Assembly (NCBI RefSeq): GCF_012912005.1
Contig: NZ_JABBEA010000014.1
Span: 90,246-154,245, forward strand
Origin: Paenibacillus sp. SZ31
GTDB lineage: Bacteria; Bacillota; Bacilli; Paenibacillales; Paenibacillaceae
Direction of reading: 5' to 3'
Length of the DNA stretch: 64,000 nucleotides
Shown here: positions 26,241 to 32,830 of the stretch, piece by piece
Position numbering within the stretch: the stretch's first letter is position 1
Layout of the letters: every line of letters begins with the position of its first letter
Notes under the pieces: model-generated
What the model saw: the letters and a program-made list of their open reading frames with translations, nothing else
Databases searched by the model: none
What the model was told of the DNA's origin: nothing
Made by a program: the position numbers and the translations under genes

Positions 26241-26468
26241 ATGCAGGTATTCGAGGACTGGAATCAGAAGGTAAAGAAGACGTTTAATGCTACGAACCCA
26301 GAGGTAGTATTGACGGTATCGGAAGCTGGAAGTTTGCTCGGTTTGACCAAAGACCAGATGAAACTGTACGTGGACAAGAACAAACTAACGAAGGTCCCGA
26401 TCATGAGAAGTGTTCACCGATACCTCTTATTGAAAAGTGAAATAGATAGCATCGTTCAAACGCGATAA
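26241..26468 (+). CDS. Small helix-turn-helix (excisionase/MerR-like) protein
   Basis: 75 residues, start MQVFEDWNQKVKKTF after AGGAGAGG. The centre, LTVSEAGSLLGLTKDQMKLYVDKNKL, has the winged-helix pattern of excisionase/MerR-like DNA-binding domains (helix, turn, recognition helix, then a basic wing, MRSVHRYLL). The context holds no integrase or phage gene, so it is more likely a chromosomal regulator or a nucleoid-type accessory protein than a phage excisionase. It has its own extended -10 promoter and terminator, so it is a stand-alone unit. Target unknown. Confidence 0.65.
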   Translation: MQVFEDWNQKVKKTFNATNPEVVLTVSEAGSLLGLTKDQMKLYVDKNKLTKVPIMRSVHRYLLLKSEIDSIVQTR

Positions 26469-26486
26469 CTTCATAGGATTGAACAC

Positions 26487-26530
26487 AACCATTTTACCGA
26501 CAGGATTCGGGAGAGTGGTCTTTTTTTTAT
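26487..26530 (+). terminator. Terminator after the small helix-turn-helix gene
   Basis: ACCATTTT faces GAGTGGT across an internal loop containing CCGACAGGATTCGGG, whose CCGA/TCGG arms also pair. A run of eight T residues follows. Confidence 0.6.
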
Positions 26531-26546
26531 CGGAAGGGGACAGAAT

Positions 26547-27107
26547 GTGCTGAATAAAGTGTCCAATTGGTTCTATCAACGGGTAAATTGGAAATGGCTT
26601 GTAGCTGCGGTTGTTGTATTTGCCTGTTTTATTGCATTTATTCTGCCCTGGCAAGCGGCGAAGTCGGAGGAGGCCACAGGTGGTGGGCAGTCCCCGGATT
26701 CATCGTTTCTGTACACGGCGGATGATCTATATCAGATGGCTGAGCAATATGGGGAAGCAGGGCGGAGCGCCTATATTCAGGCACGATTCACATTTGATCT
26801 GATCTGGCCACTGGCCTATCTGTTCCTCTTGGTTGTTCTGTTATCCGTACTATATCGCGTACTTCCGGTAAAGAGTCGCTGGCGCTGGATAAATCTGATT
26901 CCGGTCTTAGGTTGGGCTATGGATATGCTTGAAAATATAGGTGCGTCCCTGATCATGTCTCGTTATCCCGAACGTACGCCTGTGCTTGCTGAACTCACTC
27001 CGATATTTACCTTGTTGAAATGGTGTCTGATCTATGCCAGTTTTACAGCACTGGTTCCGGGTGTTCTGATCACGGTTCTCTACTATATACGTAAGCGCAA
27101 GAAGTAG
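26547..27107 (+). CDS. Four-helix membrane protein, unknown function
   Basis: 186 residues from GTG 26547, with GGAAGGGGA ending 6 bases before. Helices are predicted at WKWLVAAVVVFACFIAFILP, FDLIWPLAYLFLLVVLLSVLY, INLIPVLGWAMDMLENIGASL and LLKWCLIYASFTALVPGVLITVLY. Between helices 1 and 2 is a ~45-residue extracytoplasmic loop with a Gly/Ser-rich start (TGGGQSPDSS) and YTADDLYQMAEQYGEAG. The C-terminus is basic (YIRKRKK). I do not recognise a named family, though single-copy proteins of this layout are common in Paenibacillus and Bacillus. It stands alone. Confidence 0.75.
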   Translation: MLNKVSNWFYQRVNWKWLVAAVVVFACFIAFILPWQAAKSEEATGGGQSPDSSFLYTADDLYQMAEQYGEAGRSAYIQARFTFDLIWPLAYLFLLVVLLSVLYRVLPVKSRWRWINLIPVLGWAMDMLENIGASLIMSRYPERTPVLAELTPIFTLLKWCLIYASFTALVPGVLITVLYYIRKRKK

Positions 27108-27274
27108 TGGAGAGAGGGATGGATTAAGAATATGTTGGTAACCCTAATCGTGTAAAGGTCCGCAGAGATGAGTGCAGAAATATACGCTTGTCAAAGGACA
27201 ACCTGTTCATATATACTCATGTCGCAAGTGGCGTGAATCGTTTAATTACAAGAGCTCAAGGAGATGAAGAACGC

Positions 27275-27703
27275 ATGTCGATCAGCTTGAATGTGTATCT
27301 GGTAACAGACGGTAATGGACGCGAAGCGGTAGATTTTTATCAAAAGGCATTTGGGGCCGAAGTGCTCGCGCTTCAAACATTTGGCGATGGTCCATCCGAC
27401 TCGAATCACCCCATCCCGCCAGAAGCGAAAGACCGTATTATGCATGCTTCTCTGCAGATTGGCAGCTCGGTATTAATGTTGTCCGACACGTTTCCAGGCA
27501 TGCCGTACACTGTAGGTAATCATGTTACGGTTACAGTGAATACGGATACAGCGGATGAAGCCAAAGCAATTTTTAACCAACTGCAAGATGGCGGCGAAGT
27601 GAAAATGCCGATACAAGAGACGTTCTGGAGTCCAGCCTACGGCTCGGTTGTTGACAAGTTCGGCGTACAATTTCAGATCAGTGCTACGCCAGGACAAGCT
27701 TAA
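27275..27703 (+). CDS. VOC/glyoxalase-superfamily protein, PhnB type
   Basis: 142 residues starting MSISLNVYLVTDGNGREAVDF at 27275, after CAAGGAGATG; an upstream in-frame start at 27188 lacks an RBS. The pattern FYQKAFGAEVLALQTFGD, IMHASLQIGSSVLMLSDTFP and PIQETFWSPAYGSVVDKFGVQFQI is typical of the PhnB/3-demethylubiquinone-9-methyltransferase-like VOC branch. The members are cytoplasmic and mostly uncharacterised, and the DUF-like name says little about function. It is followed by a strong bidirectional terminator shared with the converging minus-strand gene. Confidence 0.85.
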   Translation: MSISLNVYLVTDGNGREAVDFYQKAFGAEVLALQTFGDGPSDSNHPIPPEAKDRIMHASLQIGSSVLMLSDTFPGMPYTVGNHVTVTVNTDTADEAKAIFNQLQDGGEVKMPIQETFWSPAYGSVVDKFGVQFQISATPGQA

Positions 27704-27735
27704 GAGTGTACTCTTTGCTAATATAACCCTCAAAA

Positions 27736-27790
27736 GGGAAAAAACCTCCGCGGTCTGCTTTGAGCAGCTGTAGAGGTTTTTTGCTTTTTT
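27736..27790. terminator. Bidirectional terminator
   Basis: AAAAAACCTC pairs with GAGGTTTTTT, with an inner GCTGCTCAAAGCAG-like stem (CTGCTTTGAGCAG). It has T-runs on both strands, separating the VOC gene (+) from the hypothetical gene (-). Confidence 0.85.
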
Positions 27791-27805
27791 TGTAATGAAT
27801 CGTGA

Positions 27806-28732
27806 TTAGTCTTCCTTCTGAATCTTGGAAGGGTTGTTGATTTTATAGGGAACCGGGTTACGTGTGAGCTTCTTCTTGATAATTTTCGCTTCAAACGTGA
27901 TAACGTCGCCCACTTCCAGTTCCTGTTTCTTAACGGTGGCACTGTGGCTAGACCAGGCTTCCCCAACATCAATGACGTCTGGCTCCGTAATGGTAACAGC
28001 TTCATAGATGATGACTTCATCGTCATTGTCAGAGAAGTGATTCGGTACGGTGGTGAACTCTTTGACAACGGCACTCATCTTCACTTTACCTTCTGGCAGA
28101 TCAATCTTGAGGCTCTTAGCTTTGCTCGCTGTTTTGGCTTTAGGTTGGGCATCACTGGCTGCCCCAGACTGAGGTCCAACATACTCTTCTACCAGCCCAT
28201 CCGGATCACCCTTCAGCCCCGAGGAGAATTCATCTGTGTCCGTGTCGTCGGAATCATCCAGATCCGCCGGAATTTCATCCAGATCCGCCGGAATTTCATC
28301 TGGGTTAGCCAGAGCATCGGGAGTTAGCGTAACATCAGCAGGGGTATCTGGTGCGACTGTATCCGAAGTTGAGGGTTCTGTGCTTCGATCTGATCCTGCT
28401 GTTCCTATGCTTCGTGCGTTGTAACTGGACGCTTGCATTTCCTTCAGATAAGAAGGGTGAATGCAATGCTTTTGTCCATTATCCAGTTGAATAACAGCTG
28501 CCATGTGATCGACATATCCAATGATGGTGCACGGCATGTTCAGACCATTTCCTTTATAATAGAACGTTTTGAGTTTGGTCGCTTTACCGGAAAGCAGGCC
28601 CCACTCCTGACATTTCTCAATTAGCTCATCTTCGTTATCCAGCGCAATAAAATCCTGCGGTTCAATCATAAACGCGTATGTCATATGGAATTTCCGCCCT
28701 TCCAATCCATTCTTCATGTTCATCGTTTCCAA
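27806..28732 (-). CDS. Hypothetical protein with acidic linker and OB-fold-like C-terminus
   Basis: 308 residues; the TTG at 28732 gives METMNMKNGLEG, but in-frame ATGs at 28723 and 28717 are equally possible because no site has a strong RBS. The N-terminal ~90 residues (TYAFMIEPQDFIALDNEDELI, KTFYYKGNGLNMPCTIIGYV) look globular. Residues ~110-215 are a Pro/Asp/Ala/Ser-rich linker with the tandem DEIPADL-DEIPADL and a long acidic stretch. The last ~85 residues (VKMSAVVKEFTTVPNHF, ELEVGDVITFEAKIIKK, YKINNPSKIQ) have the strand spacing of an OB-like nucleic acid-binding barrel. No named family is recognised and function is unknown. Confidence 0.7.
   Translation of the reverse strand: METMNMKNGLEGRKFHMTYAFMIEPQDFIALDNEDELIEKCQEWGLLSGKATKLKTFYYKGNGLNMPCTIIGYVDHMAAVIQLDNGQKHCIHPSYLKEMQASSYNARSIGTAGSDRSTEPSTSDTVAPDTPADVTLTPDALANPDEIPADLDEIPADLDDSDDTDTDEFSSGLKGDPDGLVEEYVGPQSGAASDAQPKAKTASKAKSLKIDLPEGKVKMSAVVKEFTTVPNHFSDNDDEVIIYEAVTITEPDVIDVGEAWSSHSATVKKQELEVGDVITFEAKIIKKKLTRNPVPYKINNPSKIQKED
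28256..28297. repeat. Two perfect 21-bp tandem copies inside the hypothetical gene
   Basis: ATCCAGATCCGCCGGAATTT (plus C) occurs twice head to tail (28256-28276, 28277-28297), encoding DEIPADL twice in the acidic linker. The unit is a multiple of three, so copy changes keep the frame. Confidence 0.9.
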
Positions 28733-28832
28733 ATTACAACCAGTGTATCACAAATGAGCATTTTGCATAAATCCAATCACTGAAATCTGTACCCGGAGAC
28801 GAAGATTATCAAGGCCTACCCGCAGAAGCCTA

Positions 28833-28841
28833 TGCTATAAT
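28833..28841 (+). promoter_or_regulatory. Extended -10 promoter of the bacilliredoxin-like gene
   Basis: TGCTATAAT contains TATAAT (28836-28841) with the TGn extension, 66 bases upstream of the start codon at 28907. No clear -35 is visible. Confidence 0.5.
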
Positions 28842-28906
28842 TTGATCAGAATATAAGTTGGGAAGATATAGCCCTGATATACATATTTCATGAAGGGAAG
28901 ATCTGC

Positions 28907-29446
28907 ATGAAGAAAAAAGTAAATCATCAAGCCGTATGGCTTGCTATAGGTGTTGCCATGGGAGTCGGCATTGGTACGGCTACGCAGCAACTTGGACTCG
29001 GGATTGCTTTTGGCGTGGCGCTTGGCATTGTGATTGATTCGATGGTTAGCAAACGTGTGGGATCAGACTCGGAACATATGCTCAGCGAGCATGTTCGTGA
29101 ATTGCACAAATCGGGTGACTGGGAAGAGGCACTTCAGCGTTCGCAGGATCACCCGGTGCTCATCCTGAAGCACAGCACGACTTGTCCGAAGAGTGCGAGA
29201 GCGTACAGAGAGTTTATGGCCTTTGTAGGCACCAATGTATCAGATCCCAAACAACCCATGGACTACCGCATTGTCAAAGTGATTGAAAATCGCTCGTTGT
29301 CCCGCCATATTGCGGAAGAGACAGAGGTTCATCATGAGTCACCACAGGTACTTCTTCTCGATCAGGGAAAAGTCGTCAATCATACCTCTCATGGCAAAAT
29401 CACGAAAAAAAGATTATTGCAGTGGGCACAGCATCCGTTTGGATAA
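28907..29446 (+). CDS. Membrane-anchored bacilliredoxin (BrxC/YtxJ-like) protein
   Basis: 179 residues, start MKKKVNHQAVWLAIG after GAAGGGAAG. Residues ~9-47 form a Gly-rich membrane segment (AIGVAMGVGIGTATQQLGLG, then IAFGVALGIVIDSMV) that may be a glycine-zipper hairpin. Residues ~75-179 match the thioredoxin-fold BrxC/YtxJ family: VLILKHSTTCPKSARAYREF with the active Cys93, VKVIENRSLSRHIAEE, and ESPQVLLLDQGKVVNHTSH with the cis-Pro loop. BrxC removes bacillithiol from proteins. The usual family member is a ~110-residue soluble protein, so the membrane anchor is an uncommon addition that would place the reaction at the membrane surface. Confidence 0.82.
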   Translation: MKKKVNHQAVWLAIGVAMGVGIGTATQQLGLGIAFGVALGIVIDSMVSKRVGSDSEHMLSEHVRELHKSGDWEEALQRSQDHPVLILKHSTTCPKSARAYREFMAFVGTNVSDPKQPMDYRIVKVIENRSLSRHIAEETEVHHESPQVLLLDQGKVVNHTSHGKITKKRLLQWAQHPFG

Positions 29447-29527
29447 AGGCCATTAAGTGGAGACTTCTTTCTTTCATCATATGACAGGAATAAACACATT
29501 TTATAATGATTTCAACAATTAAAGTAC

Positions 29528-29568
29528 AAAGCACCGTCTCCTTTAGCTACAAAGGAAACGGTGCTTTT
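29528..29568. terminator. Bidirectional terminator
   Basis: AAAGCACCGTCTCCTTT and AAAGGAAACGGTGCTTT form a long stem over AGCTAC. It serves the bacilliredoxin-like gene (+) and melA (-). Confidence 0.9.
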
Positions 29569-29571
29569 ATA

Positions 29572-30873
29572 TTATGACGTGTATTTTGGCAACCAGTCGC
29601 CGTGAGCCTCAATCAACTCATCACACATCGCTACGATATCATCGATAGACAGCTCCGCAGCCGTGTGTGGATCAAGCATAGCGGCGTGATAGATATGTTC
29701 TTTTTTGCCGGTAATTGCCGCTTCAATCGTCAGCAGCTGCGTGTTGATGTTGGTCCGGTTCAATGCCGCGAGTTGTGGGGGCAGGTCACCAATGAACGTA
29801 GGGCTGATCCCTGATCCATCCACCAGACAAGGTACCTCGACACATGCCTCGCGCGGCAGGTTCGTAATCAATCCGTTGTTCATGACGTTGCCGCCAATTT
29901 TGTAAGGTTGGTTCGTCTCCATAGCCTCCATAATATGCGACGCGTATTCACGGCTACGGGTATGTTCAATATTTTCGCTGGCAAACAGCTTGGTACGCAT
30001 CTCTTTCCAGCCTTCAATCTGGTTCACACACCGGCGTGGATACTCATCCAGTGGAATGTTGAAGCGTTCGATTAGCTCCGGGTAGTTCCGCTTGATGAAG
30101 TAAGGGTGGTACTCGGCATTGTGCTCGGAGGATTCCGTTACATAATAGCCAAAACGCTGCATCAGCTCAAAACGAACCATGTCGTCATGCTGTTCCTTCT
30201 GTTTTTCCTTCGCCAGGCGTTTAATCTCGGGGTACAGATCCTGCCCATCTTTTGTAACTTCGAGCAGCCACGCCATGTGGTTGATGCCTGCAATTTTGGC
30301 CACGACACCTGTCTGATCGATCCCCAGTGCATCGAACATATGCGGCACACATACCTGCACACTATGACACAATCCTACCGTTTTGATCCCACCATGCACG
30401 TTCATGACGTTGGTAAGCACGGCCATCGGGTTGGTGTAGTTCAGGAACCATGCATCCGGACATACTTCCTGCATATCCCGGGCAAAATCCAGCATGACCG
30501 GAATCGTACGCAAGTTACGGAAAATTCCGCCGATGCCGAGTGTATCTGCAATCGTTTGACGTAGTCCGTATTTCTTCGGAATCTCGAAGTCCGTAATGGT
30601 ACATGGATCATATCCACCGACTTGAATGGCGTTGATGACATATTTGGCTCCGCGTAGTGCTTCTTTGCGGTCATGATATACGTTAATGACACAACGACTT
30701 CCAATTGAACGGGCCAGACTGGTCAGCAGTCGCTCTGAGTCGCTCAAACGTTCAGCATCGATATCAAACAATGCTAGCTCAAAATCCTGCAGTGCTTCGG
30801 TCATCATGACATCACCCAATACATTTTTAACAAAGACGGTGCTGCCTGCACCGAGAAATGTAATTTTGTTCAT
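29572..30873 (-). CDS. melA: GH4 alpha-galactosidase (MelA)
   Basis: 433 residues from ATG 30873, 9 bases after CAGGAGG; longer in-frame starts lack an RBS. The N-terminal NAD-binding segment is ITFLGAGSTVFVKNVLGDVM, followed by ALFDIDAERL. GH4 signatures follow: INAIQVGGYDPC, GIGGIFRNLRTIP, FLNYTNPMA, and GLCHSVQ, whose Cys and the following INHMAW His are Mn ligands. The sequence closely follows Bacillus MelA. These enzymes cleave alpha-galactosides such as melibiose through an NAD-assisted oxidation-elimination route and need Mn2+. It is divergent from the AraC regulator at 31076, with a cre site in between, so substrate induction plus catabolite repression is expected. Confidence 0.95.
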   Translation of the reverse strand: MNKITFLGAGSTVFVKNVLGDVMMTEALQDFELALFDIDAERLSDSERLLTSLARSIGSRCVINVYHDRKEALRGAKYVINAIQVGGYDPCTITDFEIPKKYGLRQTIADTLGIGGIFRNLRTIPVMLDFARDMQEVCPDAWFLNYTNPMAVLTNVMNVHGGIKTVGLCHSVQVCVPHMFDALGIDQTGVVAKIAGINHMAWLLEVTKDGQDLYPEIKRLAKEKQKEQHDDMVRFELMQRFGYYVTESSEHNAEYHPYFIKRNYPELIERFNIPLDEYPRRCVNQIEGWKEMRTKLFASENIEHTRSREYASHIMEAMETNQPYKIGGNVMNNGLITNLPREACVEVPCLVDGSGISPTFIGDLPPQLAALNRTNINTQLLTIEAAITGKKEHIYHAAMLDPHTAAELSIDDIVAMCDELIEAHGDWLPKYTS

Positions 30874-30975
30874 CTTAAGTTCAGCCTCCTGAAAAATGTT
30901 GTACCCCAACTATAGGCCGAACCGGCGCATATAACTATGGCTCAACCCCTCTCAAACATGGCATAATCCCATTTT

Positions 30976-30989
30976 TGTTTTCGCTTTCA
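30976..30989. promoter_or_regulatory. cre (CcpA) site between melA and its AraC regulator
   Basis: On the minus strand the sequence is TGAAAGCGAAAACA, a full match to TGNAANCGNWNNCW. It lies directly upstream of the -35 region of the AraC gene and within the melA upstream region. Confidence 0.7.
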
Positions 30990-30990
30990 G

Positions 30991-31020
30991 CTGATATTTA
31001 TCCACTTTAGCTGTTATAAT
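30991..31020 (+). promoter_or_regulatory. Candidate promoter of the AraC regulator
   Basis: CTGATA (30991-30996), an 18-base spacer and perfect TATAAT (31015-31020), 56 bases before the ATG. On the opposite strand, TTGAGA-N16-TATATG near 30950-30925 is a possible melA promoter. Confidence 0.5.
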
Positions 31021-31075
31021 TTTATTAGGGTATAGATAGTGATCATCGAAAGGAAGTAAGGAGGGAGGGCGTAGA

Positions 31076-31903
31076 ATGAGTCCGATCGAGATGAATGTGG
31101 TTCCCACGGGCTGGACACAGATGGAGCTGGTCTTGCTGTTTTTCGGGTGGGAGGCGTGTGATCCTGCGCATTATTGGGGACCGGGTGTACGTGATTCCTA
31201 CGTTGTGCATTACATCCATAAAGGACGGGGCACTGTGTACATGGGGGACCAAGAATACAAGTTGACCCAGGGGCAGGGTTTTGTCATTCTCCCGGACACA
31301 CTTATTCATTATGAGGCAGATCCGCAGGAGCCATGGACGTATTCGTGGTTTGGATTCAAAGGTGTTCAAGCCAAGGCATTCATGCAACGTGCCCGATTGA
31401 GCCCGGAGCATCCAGTGTATGATGCGCGTGATACGAATACGATGGATCAGTTGTATACGGAGATGGTTCAGGCTTCCACGCGTCCGTCAGGCGATGTGAT
31501 GAACCAGAGTCTCTTGTACCGCCTGATAGCAGAGTTGATCTCATCGTCACCGGTAGAGGAAGAGGAGGGACAGCTTCTTTCGAACAAAGAAGAGTACATC
31601 AGGCAAGCAGTTCAGTTTATGGAGAACAGGTACAGCCAGCGAACCTCCATTCTGGATATTGCTCACGCCGTGGGGCTAGATCGCACGTATCTATCGGGAT
31701 TGTTCAAAGAGCGATATGGCATGTCGCTACAGTCCTTTTTCCTGGAGTACCGCATGAATCGAGCTGCTGAACTTCTACAGAATCCAGGGCTGTCGGTCAG
31801 TGAAGTGGCACATTCAGTTGGCTATACGGACCCATTATTGTTTTCGAAGATGTTTAAGCGAGTGACGGGCGTATCTCCGAAGGGTTCGAGAATTCGCGAT
31901 TAG
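31076..31903 (+). CDS. AraC-family regulator of melA (MsmR-like)
   Basis: 275 residues, start MSPIEMNVVPTGWTQMELVL after AAGGAGGGAGGG. An N-terminal cupin-like sugar-binding domain (YVVHYIHKGRGTVYMGDQEY, YSWFGFKG) of ~150 residues is followed by the AraC DNA-binding domain with two HTH motifs (ILDIAHAVGLDRTYLSGLF and VSEVAHSVGYTDPLLFSKMF) and ending RVTGVSPKG. The size and layout match the MsmR/RafR/MelR activators. Divergent orientation to melA indicates that it activates alpha-galactoside use. The sequence ends without a visible terminator before the riboswitch 85 bases on. Confidence 0.9.
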   Translation: MSPIEMNVVPTGWTQMELVLLFFGWEACDPAHYWGPGVRDSYVVHYIHKGRGTVYMGDQEYKLTQGQGFVILPDTLIHYEADPQEPWTYSWFGFKGVQAKAFMQRARLSPEHPVYDARDTNTMDQLYTEMVQASTRPSGDVMNQSLLYRLIAELISSSPVEEEEGQLLSNKEEYIRQAVQFMENRYSQRTSILDIAHAVGLDRTYLSGLFKERYGMSLQSFFLEYRMNRAAELLQNPGLSVSEVAHSVGYTDPLLFSKMFKRVTGVSPKGSRIRD

Positions 31904-31989
31904 ATGCACCTATTGCTTCAAATTTAAAAGAAAAGTTTCGATCATTAAACGTTGTCCCGCTATTTTGATACAGAAGTGTAATTGAATAT

Positions 31990-32200
31990 GTGGAACTTGG
32001 TGCTTCTCCCGTCAGGGTGGAAGCTTAATAGGGAAGTCCGGTGTAATACCGGCGCGGTCCCGCCACTGTAACAGAGGAGTCAGGTAGCGATAAATCCACT
32101 GGTTTAAGCCGGGAAGGAGCTGCAAGTGACGATGATTCTGGACCTGCGAGGTTTAACAAACACAGTAGTACCCTACGGGAGATAGGAAGGTGTTTAGAGA
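31990..32200 (+). ncRNA. Cobalamin riboswitch
   Basis: The core AATAGGGAAGTCCGGTGTAA, the hairpin GGTGTAATACCGGC, the GCGGTCCCGCCACTGTAAC box and the later GCCGGGAAGG match the conserved adenosylcobalamin/B12 aptamer elements in order. A P1-like region (GGTGCTTCTCCC) precedes it. It is followed at 32231-32271 by a terminator, which fits an OFF switch controlling transcription of a cobalt, nickel or B12-related gene. The only gene left downstream is a 53-codon permease fragment. Confidence 0.92.
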
Positions 32201-32230
32201 GCATGATTTTTTCTGAAAATCTGTTTATTT

Positions 32231-32271
32231 AAGGCGTCCTCATCCAGTAACACGGAGAGGGACGCTTTTTT
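32231..32271 (+). terminator. Expression-platform terminator of the riboswitch
   Basis: GCGTCC (32234-32239) pairs with GGACGC (32260-32265), and T-rich sequence follows directly. The position right after the aptamer suits ligand-dependent termination. Confidence 0.75.
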
Positions 32272-32274
32272 GTT

Positions 32275-32436
32275 ATGGAAGAAGAACATCATGGCACAGA
32301 CATAAAGTTGTGGGGAAGGGCGTTAGAGCACTTGAGCAGATATATCGTTAAACGTTTATTACAACTGGTTGTCGTATTGTTCGGCATCACGTTCCTGCTA
32401 ACCTACCTGTCTCCTGGAGAAAGTCTGTCAGGATAA
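32275..32436 (+). pseudogene. Remnant of a NikB/DppB-type ABC permease gene
   Basis: An open frame of 53 codons from ATG 32275. Its second half, LSRYIVKRLLQLVVVLFGIT and FLLTYLSPGES, is the membrane-entry start of a nickel/dipeptide-type (NikB/DppB/OppB) permease, which is normally about 310 residues. It stops at TAA 32434 right after the LSPG motif, and no continuation is seen in other frames downstream. The first 19 residues (MEEEHHGTDIKLWGRALEH) are not the usual start and could be leftover sequence of a preceding gene fused by a deletion. It lies right behind a cobalamin riboswitch, the usual position of B12-regulated metal importers. Confidence 0.6.
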
Positions 32437-32493
32437 TACTGATGTGTGGGTTTTCTTTATAGTCTAAGTCAGGTTATGAAAAGAGAATGATGC

Positions 32494-32545
32494 AAAAAGG
32501 GTTACCCCAGAAGTCCATAGATGACTTTCAGGATAACCCTTTTGT
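32494..32545 (+). terminator. Terminator behind the permease remnant
   Basis: AAAAGGGTTACC and GGATAACCCTTTT form the outer stem; AAGTC/GACTT forms an inner one. It is followed by TTGTTG. This is probably the original end of the riboswitch-controlled operon, brought near by deletion. Confidence 0.75.
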
Positions 32546-32830
32546 TGTATAACAGGCATGTTGTGTGTAGTTGGGATGTGACACTGGAATCACTTGTGAA
32601 TGCTTTATCGTATGTGGTTCAGTACACCATAGTTTTGCGCAGGCTGTATAGTACTCAGTCTGGCACTTCATGGCTATTTCATCATATATATATTGATTGC
32701 TTCATTGGGTGATTATCGGTATACAGATATTCAGTCTTATTTTGGAGAGGTACTCCGCATATAGACTCTTCTGTCCACATGTAGTTGGCTACATATGCTT
32801 AACCAGTCGTGCTGACATGAGAGATTCAAA
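32546..32830. other. Spacer without a recognisable gene
   Basis: AT-rich sequence with no RBS-supported reading frame. It may be decayed remains of the lost operon or the 3' trailer of the minus-strand exported protein gene; no clear terminator for the latter is visible here. Confidence 0.4.

Noticed and set aside
31924..32200. T-box leader
   Set aside because: The string AGGGTGGAAG recalls the T-box AGGGTGGNACCGCG, but the rest of the element matches the cobalamin aptamer and not a T-box.
32521..32712. 63-codon plus-strand frame after the riboswitch remnant
   Set aside because: It begins inside the terminator hairpin, lacks an RBS and shows no membrane or domain pattern.
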